Positions 57,301 through 64,000 of a stretch of DNA of 64,000 nt are shown here, piece by piece; position 1 is the stretch's first letter, and each line of letters starts with the position of its first letter. Source of the DNA: Aphelenchoides besseyi (lineage: Eukaryota; Nematoda; Chromadorea; Rhabditida; Aphelenchoididae); NCBI GenBank assembly GCA_024699855.1, contig JAMPIQ010000002.1, positions 4,154,001-4,218,000 of the forward strand, given 5' to 3'. Position numbers and translations under genes: made by a program. Under the pieces are notes generated by a model. It did not search any database. It was not told the origin of the DNA and worked only from the letters and a program-made list of their open reading frames with translations.

Positions 57301-58987
57301 CGACTCGACATCTCAAAGTTCAACTCAACGTGCTTCGAAAAAAACAAAATCTTCTAAGCGTCCATCAAGCTTTCAAACATCTTCTCCAAGTATGCTCTTG
57401 AATCTCGCATTTATTAGCACTTTTAATCACCGCTGCAACTTTCTTTTTCCACTTTGATTTCACAGATTTTTTGTGCACACGAGTAATTCCTACTTGCTTC
57501 AGACTCAACCTCAAGTTCCACAAATACACAAACATCTACGGTCTCATCAAGCACTACTTTGTCGAGTACACTGCCGACGAGCACAACTACAGCTATCTCC
57601 ACAAGTGTCTCCAGTTCAACAACAACATTTACCACTTCAACAATCTTGTCTTCTACGCTTCAAAGCTCAACGGCTTTCAGCTCAACAACTTCCAGTTCAA
57701 CGGTCTCCAGCTCACAATCGCCTTCAACCACTACCTTACAATCTACAACAAGCTTATCATCCAGCTCAGAATCTTCACGTTCCAGTCCACTGACAAGCAG
57801 TTCGTCTGTGATGACAAGTTCATCGTCGATTGGTTCGTCCAGTTTTTATTCGTCCAGCACAGCAAATATCACAACACCATCAGCGCTTAATTTAACCACT
57901 AAATTTCGCCTAAACTTCCTGATTCATCGTTTTTGCCGTTTGAATTTGACCGCTCTGTCTTCGTGGAATACAACTGATGTTTCTGCACTTGTCACACAAA
58001 TTGGCAATCAGATGAATTTGACTGACGTTGAACTAAATCAATTGCGAAGTCTGGTTGCTGATGCCAACTTGTCGGCTTCGGATGTACGTACGGTTTTATC
58101 TTCGTGTCAACGATCAAATTGGAATCCGTGGACGAAACGACCTCGACCAGACAAAAGCCTCGAAAACGATTTCCACTTTCCGGCAGGTTGATCGATTTTC
58201 TCATGTCACTTATTATGTTTCTTTCTTGTTATAGGAGACAATCCAGGAGACGGCAGTTGGAGTGACGATTTTCAAGGACCACCCAGAAATATACCACCTC
58301 CATTCCCGTCCTTTACTTTTCCTTGGCTTCCTCAATCAGGTACAGCAAACAAAACGTCATTGCTTCGGTGTCCGTCAAAGTGATCGTTTGTGTTTATTGT
58401 CATCTTCATCATTCAATTTAAATTGAAAGCTAATTCCAAGTGATTCAGGTCAAACGAATGATACTAGTGATTTTCCATTTAATAACAATCCGTGGCCCTG
58501 GAATTCTAATTGTAAGCATAAACCATGTTGTCGAAATGCAAGTCGAATTTTAGCTGGATACAATGGATCGGGATCAAACGTATATCCTGATTATGATAAT
58601 AACGATGGCAATAATAACGATGGCGATAATACATGGTGGAGTTGGAATCCGTACTACGGTAAGACAACTTGACCAAGAATGTAAAATCGAATTTGCAGAC
58701 GATGATGGATGGTCTAATCGAGATCGCCGGATTTGGCGTTGGGTTGTTCTGGCCGTTTGTGGAGGGTTCATTCTTCTTTTGGCATTGGCAATCGTAAGAT
58801 CAAACAACCGAAGTCAATGAGTTAAAAGATCTTTCAGTTGTGCGCCGCTCTTTATCGACCAACAGTTCATCGTCGAATCATTGTCACACCTTACAACAAT
58901 CAAATCTACACAAAAGACGGGCGAAACGATGCTCTACCACCGGTACCAGTCTCCCCAATGCAATCGTATCCGAATGTTCGTTACTGA
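54389..58987 (+). CDS. mucin-like Ser/Thr-rich type I membrane protein
   Basis: A signal peptide (MIIRLWLFVFIYKLSVALNN, start 54389) is followed over four exons by a cysteine-containing ectodomain (WTCKRQLNVAFPIGPNAVCP, CAIEMEACGATIPLFLI, YVPICYAWSTDGL). After a furin-like basic site (KKRQKRW) comes a stretch of Ser/Thr-rich sequence, mainly STTTTS and TSSSS runs, coded by many short exons between 55200 and 57850. A structured segment follows (TALSSWNTTDVSALVTQIGN, then MNLTDVELNQLRSLVADANL). An Asn/Pro/Trp-rich part comes next, and a single transmembrane helix (WRWVVLAVCGGFILLLALAI). A short cytoplasmic tail with PPVPVSP ends at 58987. Exon choice in the repeat region is uncertain and several exons may be alternative. 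The Ser/Thr runs are likely O-glycosylated. The T-synthase gene lies about 560 bp downstream. Confidence 0.7.
55345..55481 (+). repeat. duplicated mucin block, copy 1
   Basis: This 137 bp block of the Ser/Thr-rich coding sequence is, by eye, base-for-base identical to 57104-57240. It encodes runs such as SSSTLLTSTSSSSLLTSPST. The flanking sequences diverge after a single mismatch on either side. Confidence 0.85.
56134..56560 (-). other. antisense coding-like fragment inside the mucin gene
   Basis: On the minus strand, inside an intron-rich part of the mucin-like gene, two pieces joined by a canonical 40 bp GTAAGT...TTTTAAG intron read FAAYSFENG then FLALLFDVTHEEFLPRLADR and a stop at 56134. 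An upstream piece in the same frame (MEGACNKQIIFRSTTKEFAR, near 56380) is separated by a stop. It may be a relic of a gene copy. I do not recognise it. Confidence 0.25.
56750..57070. other. G-rich insert-like segment within the mucin gene
   Basis: This roughly 300 bp stretch differs in composition from the surrounding C/A/T-rich Ser/Thr coding DNA: it is purine-rich (gcgagcggggaaaaaacagc, ggtggtgggaattgg-type runs). No terminal repeats were seen, so an inserted element is only a guess. Confidence 0.25.
57104..57240 (+). repeat. duplicated mucin block, copy 2
   Basis: Identical by eye to 55345-55481, 1759 bp away. A short segment found after copy 1 (accgttccaacaac then actgattcc, near 55516) is found before this copy (near 57078), so the unit is part of a rearranged tandem array rather than a simple single duplication. 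Confidence 0.85.
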
Positions 58988-59201
58988 TCTGGCCGAAGTA
59001 ACTCGAGATACAGTTTCGTATTAGCCAAAAACCACTAAACTATTTCTTGTTATTTGTGATCATAAACTATTTTCCGAAACCAAAAACTGTTCGAGTTTTC
59101 ATGTCAACAAACGGGATGCGAATGGAAACTCCAAAGCCGCTCTGAGGTTTTTTCTCGTCAACGAACAAAAACGTTCACAAAACGATTGTACGACCGAACC
59201 G

Positions 59202-59449
59202 ATGAGCAAAAGTGGTGAACTTATTTGCGTGCTCTTGATTAGTCTGCTCGTTTATCCGTTTTCATTCTTCTGTTGTTTTCAGCGGTTGTTTTGTTCGTTA
59301 TCGCCGTTCATTGTGCACCTTCTTCTGTAGACTCAGACGTTGAAATCATTCAAACCATTTTCGGTTCTGAACCGGAAACATTCGAGAGTGATCGCGCTTA
59401 TCGCGAACCCATCGATCGAGAGTGTTTGCTTCGTGGCAACTGCTTTTAA
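59202..59449 (+). CDS. 59-residue secreted peptide precursor, Cys-loop C-terminus
   Basis: Two exons (59202-59214 and 59283-59449) splice in frame at GTGAAC...TTTTCAG. The product starts MSKSAVVLFVIAVHCAPS, a short signal peptide with cleavage likely after the CA pair. It continues with an acidic propeptide (VDSDVEIIQTIFGSEPETFE) and ends DRECLLRGNCF at the stop. The only cysteines after the predicted signal peptide are the last two, five residues apart, with a C-terminal Phe; they can form one small disulfide ring. This is reminiscent of allatostatin-C-type peptides (which have a six-residue loop and a C-terminal Cys-Phe), but the loop here is one residue shorter and the conserved loop sequence is absent. 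I do not claim the family. The gene ends only 95 bp before the C1GALT1 start. Confidence 0.6.
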
Positions 59450-59510
59450 CGTGGACTGAAATTGTTGGCGTGGAATTCTCGGAACGTGTTTGTTTTTAAT
59501 CGTCATTCTG

Positions 59511-59516
59511 TTTCAG
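59511..59516 (+). promoter_or_regulatory. candidate trans-splice acceptor before C1GALT1
   Basis: TTTCAG after a T-rich run (cgtcattctgtttcag) sits 28 bp upstream of the C1GALT1 ATG, with no donor between the upstream peptide gene stop (59449) and this site. That pattern fits spliced-leader addition and a two-gene operon with the peptide precursor. Confidence 0.45.
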
Positions 59517-59544
59517 GCACCTTCGAAATGCTCATCGATTCGAA

Positions 59545-61189
59545 ATGAGACGTCAACAACCGATTTTGTGGGTTTTTCTTGGCGCTGCAATCGGCGGTTT
59601 CACCGTTTTTCGCTTCTCCAATCCGACTTCCTCATCGATGTTCAGTTTGGACGGGAGTCGGAGTGCGATTCGAGCCGATCGACATCACGATTCGCTGTTG
59701 CCCGAGATTCACGAGCACGAACACGAAAACGCCGACGGCCAAGAGCAATTGTTTCAGTTTCAGCACGAACACGGTGAGTCGTATGGTTGGTTTCTTGAAA
59801 TAACCACGTTCTGACGCGTGATCTCGACGGGTGCACAAACCGCCGTTTGATTGTAAATTGGTTGTGAGCATTTCGGAAGCATCAAAGATTGTCAGCTGAT
59901 TTCGACTGACATAAATTTTTCCTCTTCACGTGATCACCAACATTCCAATCTTTTTGTTTACGATCTGTAGAAATGTCAATCGAAGATTCAGAAGAAACGA
60001 ATACAACTGTTGATGTTTTCAGAGGAAAGCGATGTCGTCAAAGAGCTTAAAAAGAATGTTCGCGTTCTGTGCTGGATCATGACAGGACCGAACAACACGA
60101 ACAAGGCAAAGGTATTGTCTGTGACAAGCAACAAACAATCGTCGAGGTTTAAGGCCGTGAATTCCACTTGGGCACCGAAATGCAACAAACACGTTTTTGT
60201 AACTGCGAGCAAAGAAAGTCATCTACCCACTATCGATTTCAACGTAACCGACGGACGAAACCATTTGTGGGAAAAAACGAAACGAGCTTTCAAGTACTTT
60301 TACGAAGTTTGTGTTCTCGACTCATCGATCTTCTTCATTAGTTGTTTAGAACGATCTCAGCGATTATGATTGGTTCCTAAAGGCCGACGACGATACGTTT
60401 GTGATCATGGAGAATCTTCGCTTTATGTTGTTATCGTATTCACCGTCCGATCCAGTTTACTTTGGATGTAAATTCAAACCGATTGTGAAACAAGGTAACG
60501 ACTGACGATTAGGCTATTGCAGTGCTTTTTAGGATACATGAGCGGTGGATCCGGTTACGTATTGTCGCGTGAAGCATTACGACGGTTTGCTGAGAAAGCA
60601 CTCAACAACACTCAGAAGTGTAAAGCGAGTGAATCGGGAGCCGAAGACGTTGAGATGGGCAAATGTCTTGAATTTGTCGGTACGTATTTTTTTGGCGCAA
60701 CCTTTTTGGCGCCAAAAAAGAATGCTTCGTGAATTTTTTTGTAGATGTCATAGCTGGCGACTCACGAGACTCACAAAGGAAGCATCGTATGCTTCCGTTC
60801 CCAATAACCTCGCACTTCGATGTGACCGGCACAAACAAATCAGTTTTTCCCGCTTGGTTTCATCAGTACATCTACTATCCGTACAATGCGGTTTGTTTCT
60901 GAGCATTAGGTTTTAATCTCAATTTTAGAACCAAGAGCCACTGAGCGATTATGTCATTTCATTTCACTATACTAGTAAAGCTCTTATGTATGCGCTTTAC
61001 AATCAGATCTATCACATTAGAGCCTTCGGCGTTTCTGACGACGCGGATCGTTTGGCAAAAGCAAAAACAGAAGGCGGACAAAAACTGATCGACACGCTGA
61101 TTTCGTTGTCTCGAAACAATTCGCGCTCATTTGCCGATATGGTAGCTGAACGAGATCGTGATTTAGCTCCTAAGGCTGGATCTAAATAG
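59545..61189 (+). CDS. C1GALT1: core 1 beta-1,3-galactosyltransferase (T-synthase)
   Basis: A type II membrane enzyme: start 59545 ([11 protein letters not shown]), then a single hydrophobic anchor ([15 protein letters not shown]) and a His/Glu-rich stem. The catalytic domain shows [38 protein letters not shown], then [19 protein letters not shown] (the DDD metal-binding motif). [30 protein letters not shown] and the final [18 protein letters not shown] follow. This is the C1GALT1 order. The enzyme adds galactose to GalNAc-Ser/Thr in the Golgi to make the core 1 O-glycan of mucin-type proteins. C. elegans C38H2.2 is the known nematode T-synthase. The protein is about 380 residues, normal for the family. 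AATAAA lies at 61272. A perfect inverted repeat sits in the intron after CLEFV. Confidence 0.9.
60688..60719 (+). repeat. inverted repeat with E2F-like core in C1GALT1 intron
   Basis: Arms TTTTTTGGCGC (60688-60698) and its reverse complement (60709-60719) flank a 10 bp loop. The right arm also forms a TTTTTGGCGCCAAAAA palindrome, which contains the TTTGGCGC E2F consensus. Confidence 0.5.
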
Positions 61190-62040
61190 TTTTTGATTTC
61201 CCTTTTTTAATTTCCGGTGTTTCCTCTACCAACGGGTTACTTGTTTCTTAGCAATTGTTTGACGATTGACGCAATAAACTTGTACATTTTCGAGTCGATG
61301 AGATCAGACGAACAAATGAATCACTAACACGTTTCATACGTCGACTCGTCAATTCAATAACCGCCAATATTAATGTGTTCTCTTACTTTCGCTACAACAA
61401 TGTTGGAAGTTTTTTATTGCATACTATCAAACACGTAGCATCTTCGAGTTTCCCCTATGGCTCAACTTCCAAAAACGTGCAAAAGGTGGGATTGAAAGGT
61501 CGCACTTTTGCTCGACGATAAAATCGCCGCTGCCACGTGTTGAAATTCCAAACTTGTTAATCACATTCACACTCAAAAATGTCAACGAATACGTATCGAT
61601 TGCAAACTCCGTTCACTTTCTTTTTCATCTTCAACATTTTCATCGTTCACCAATGAAACGTGTAGACAGAGTCCATTGAGTCCTGCAATTTCTCTTCCCG
61701 AAACAACCATAGGGATGAAAGAAAACGGACGGCAAAGAAAAAATGGAACGTTTGAAAATTGTCGGCGCATTCGTGACTCAAAAGTGGACGTAAAAAAGGC
61801 GGAAGGTCACACAAGTTGGGTATTGCAAATGAGCGTGTAGTTTACTCATCAGGTTCGATTACTCATTTTCGTGCATTGATTAGGAAGCTGTGGAGTTGAT
61901 TTCGAGAGCAACGGCAATTGTTTTTGTTTTCAGCACGTGGAGAGGCGGAGAAATTTCGGTCAACAACTTTCGAAAAACCGCTGCAGAAAGAAGGCGGAGT
62001 TGTAAGTGGAAAAACAAGGGCAATGACGGGCGGACACTCG
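61190..62040. other. intergenic, upstream region of metallothionein gene
   Basis: There is no supported gene. The 3' end of C1GALT1 is followed by about 850 bp with only short overlapping frames. The right-hand part is the promoter of the metallothionein gene. Confidence 0.45.
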
Positions 62041-62042
62041 GG

Positions 62043-62051
62043 CGTATAAAA
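62043..62051 (+). promoter_or_regulatory. TATA box of the metallothionein gene
   Basis: GTATAAAAG lies 60 bp upstream of the metallothionein ATG. TATA-driven, inducible expression is the rule for metallothionein genes. No classic metal-response element (TGCRCNC core) was recognised with confidence nearby. Confidence 0.6.
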
Positions 62052-62110
62052 GAAACAACGACTGCTCTCTTTGCAGTTCGCATTCAAATTCGATCGTTCT
62101 ACTTACAATC

Positions 62111-62427
62111 ATGTCTGACGGTATGTTTCGATTTCGTTTTTAGTCGTTTTAACTCATTGGTTTTCAGATAAACAAAAGTGTTGCAGCGGTTCGCACGAGG
62201 GAAAAGAGTGCAAACAAGTGGGTTGTTATGACATAGAAAACAAGAAACAATGTTTTTAGACCGAGAGTGGTAAATGTGCTTGTGGAGACCAATGTCCTTG
62301 TGATGCCAAATCTTGCACATGCAAAGACTGCAAATGCCCGGGTCATAAACAAGGAAAAGACGATGCTCAAAAACGCCCGGAGACTACTGGAGAAACGCCC
62401 GTAGGAGCTGCAACTGTGGACAAGTGA
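62111..62427 (+). CDS. metallothionein
   Basis: Three exons (62111-62120, 62168-62217, 62260-62427) give 75 residues. The first coding exon is only 10 bp. The middle of the protein is cysteine-dense in the C-x-C and C-C patterns of metallothioneins (KCCSGSHEG, CACGDQCPCDAKSCTCKDCK, then CPGHK), with about a dozen cysteines and no aromatic residues. The C-terminus is an unusual extension of about 25 residues without cysteine (Lys/Asp/Glu/Thr-rich, ending VDK), and the cysteines sit in one cluster rather than two equal domains. It should bind zinc, copper or cadmium in the cytoplasm and protect against metal stress. Order and length are like nematode mtl-1/mtl-2, although the sequence is not close to either. 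Confidence 0.8.
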
Positions 62428-63464
62428 ATTGGTATTTGTAATCTCTCAGTTTCCAACTTTCCGTAAACTGCAATTGCCCTCGTATTGAGCGCTAATAAAC
62501 TTGTTGATTCGAATATGTGTAGCCGTTCAATAGAATTAAAAAGTGGCGACCGACCAAGTCGTTTGATTCTACGAGATGGTATGCCAAAGAAATGGATAGA
62601 AACTGTCTTTTCGCTTGCGTCTCGAACGATTTGATATTTGAACTATTGATGATAATAGGCGAAAGAGTTGTGATTTCTTAGCAACAATAAACGGTAATAA
62701 CAATTATATTTTGAAAAAAGCTCACAAACACTTTCAACTTGATCATCAACTAGAGATTAAGTTCTTGTTAACTACTAGAAATCATTGAGACATTGGAAAG
62801 TATCTGCGATAACCGAAAATATCACATAAAACCACGAATTGACTTGTCAAGGCACACAATCAATTGAGTGGATACATAACAAGAACAAGTAACTAAAAGA
62901 ATTGAGTGCGTTCCTTGTCAGAAACTTTCTTCTAATTATGAGTCATTAGCTCCCGATTACGTCTTCTCAAAGTTGCTAATCGCGGTTGGTCGGAAATCAG
63001 TTCACAAAATCAACTTTGTCAGTTTACTCAACAGATTCATTGATTGTCGACCGTAACATTCCTCCGATTTTCAGCTTAAGTTCACTTTGTGACATTGCTC
63101 GGAATTACAACGAAGTTAAACAGTATTTCGATTGAAAACATTACTCATAAGTTAAAGTCGGAAGTGAAGGAATTTAAGACCAATCAAAATTCTAGTTTCT
63201 AAATCAGATTGTTTTTTGGTGTCGAGAATTGTTCACCGTGTAGAGTCCCAACGCAAAGCAATGTACTCGTCTTCTTTTCGACTACTAGTCTGTGGTTGTA
63301 ATTTATTCTCACATCTCAAATTCTGCAGATCGAAAGGTCGGCAGTTGTTTTCCTGACGGTTTGACGCAACCAATTGGTTTGCTGAAATCCTTCCCAGTTA
63401 ATTTAAACTGTCGGTCTACGACTGCCAGTCGTCTTTTTGTTGAGGTTGTTTCATAAAAATAAGA
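62428..63464. other. intergenic, no supported gene
   Basis: About 1 kb of AT-rich DNA after the metallothionein poly(A) signal (aataaa at about 62492). No open frame of coding character is seen. Confidence 0.45.
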
Positions 63465-63701
63465 ATGCGCTACAGTTACCTTTTTTCTGTTTGTACGACT
63501 GCTACTGTGTTATTAACCACGTTAGTTTTAAGCATTGAATCTGCTAATGTCTTTGTCTTTCGGGAAACCGTTTCGATCAAGAAGAATGCTGCTGACAATC
63601 CGCGCCAAAAGCCGTCAGTTGACGGATCGTTTGCTGTTGCACAACAGAGCAACAAGCAACTTGCTCGATTTCTATGGTTTCGGCCAACGACATTTGTGTG
63701 A
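63465..63701 (+). CDS. short secreted protein, unknown
   Basis: 78 residues starting with a clear signal peptide (hydrophobic run TATVLLTTLVLSI, likely cut after SA). The rest is basic and polar (FRETVSIKKNAADNPRQKPS) and ends FLWFRPTTFV at a TGA within a GTGAGT-like donor. The frame may therefore continue in another exon beyond 63701. There are no cysteines in the mature part and no known motif. It could be a neuropeptide precursor or the first exon of a larger secreted protein. Confidence 0.45.
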   Translation: MRYSYLFSVCTTATVLLTTLVLSIESANVFVFRETVSIKKNAADNPRQKPSVDGSFAVAQQSNKQLARFLWFRPTTFV

Positions 63702-63833
63702 GTTGCAGCAAGTTTGCGCAACAAGTGCACAAGGACTCATTGGAAAAATCATTTGATATTTTCTCTTTAAAGACTGCACGTACAGATAAAGCGTTGTGGA
63801 AGAAATTTTGCGTTTGATCCGAGAAAGAATCTA

Positions 63834-64000
63834 TGTACAGGGTGTCCCAGCGAAAAGTCCGGATTTGAAACGTCTAGCACTTCATGGGGAGTTGATGGAT
63901 TTTCCTGCGTTTTGATTGATTGGAAATTTATGGGAATTTTGTGTGATATCATTTCCATAGCTTCAATTTGGTGTTAAGATAATAATAATTGGATTTTCCC
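63834..64000. mobile_element. possible Tc1/mariner-like element end (partial, edge of window)
   Basis: A TA dinucleotide is followed by CAGGGTGTCCCAGCGAAAAG, which resembles the terminal inverted repeat start (CAGGGTGTCCCA type) common in Tc1/mariner-family elements. The other end lies outside the window and no transposase is visible, so this rests on the terminal motif alone. Confidence 0.35.

Noticed and set aside
59202..59449. Calling the small peptide allatostatin C
   Set aside because: Allatostatin C rings have six residues between the cysteines and a conserved loop; here there are five and a different loop. Only a general resemblance is claimed.
1..64000. tRNA, rRNA, CRISPR or prophage features
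   Set aside because: I looked for A-box/B-box tRNA pairs, rRNA-like blocks and regularly spaced repeats and saw none. CRISPR and phage are not expected in a eukaryotic window.

Overview
The window looks like a piece of a compact nematode nuclear genome, but not C. elegans itself. The evidence is introns mostly of about 40-50 bp with GT...TTTCAG/TTTAG ends, candidate trans-splice acceptors just upstream of several start codons, same-strand gene pairs separated by only about 100-190 bp, nicotinic-receptor subunits in tandem, nematode-style peptide GPCRs, a MATH-BTB gene and a small metallothionein. No bacterial, viral or organellar genes were seen. Genes were assembled by eye from translated exons. 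Wherever exon sums are quoted, they were checked to be divisible by three.

Layout, left to right. 0-8 kb: long non-coding upstream DNA, a Fos-type bZIP factor (+) and a broken MATH-BTB gene (-). 8-13 kb: a secreted class 3 lipase (+), the SURP-domain splicing regulator SFSWAP/suppressor-of-white-apricot (-) and, directly upstream of it on the same strand, a clearly dead copy of the spliceosome factor ISY1. 13-19 kb: about 4 kb of DNA with no solid gene, then a peptide-type GPCR (+). 19-26 kb: a histidine/proline-rich protein with a folded N-terminal region (-), a TIMP/NTR-domain inhibitor (+), a GTPBP1/GTPBP2-family GTPase (-) and a short gene diverging from it. 26-31 kb: a small membrane protein with a PPxY-type tail (-), a MADF-BESS DNA-binding protein (-), then SRP14 and the tRNA adenosine deaminase subunit ADAT2 in a probable operon (+).

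31-38 kb: two nicotinic acetylcholine receptor subunits on the minus strand, one alpha (with the vicinal Cys pair) and one non-alpha. 38-41 kb: no solid gene. 41-46 kb: a second rhodopsin-family GPCR (+) and a primase-polymerase (PrimPol) gene (-), a family that I recall as absent from C. elegans. 46-54 kb: THUMPD1/TAN1 (tRNA acetylation adaptor) followed 100 bp later by a BTB-Kelch gene, then alpha-catenin (HMP-1 type), all +. 54-64 kb: a Ser/Thr-rich mucin-like type I membrane protein with recently duplicated blocks, a tiny secreted peptide precursor ending in a Cys-Cys loop, core-1 beta-1,3-galactosyltransferase (C1GALT1, the enzyme that extends O-GalNAc on mucin-type proteins), a metallothionein with a TATA box, a short secreted ORF, and what may be the end of a Tc1/mariner-like element at the right edge.

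Functional themes, by inference: RNA processing and translation (SFSWAP, dead ISY1, SRP14, ADAT2, THUMPD1, GTPBP2-like); neural signalling (two GPCRs, two nAChR subunits, one candidate peptide precursor); and surface glycoprotein biology (a mucin-like protein next to the T-synthase that could modify it).
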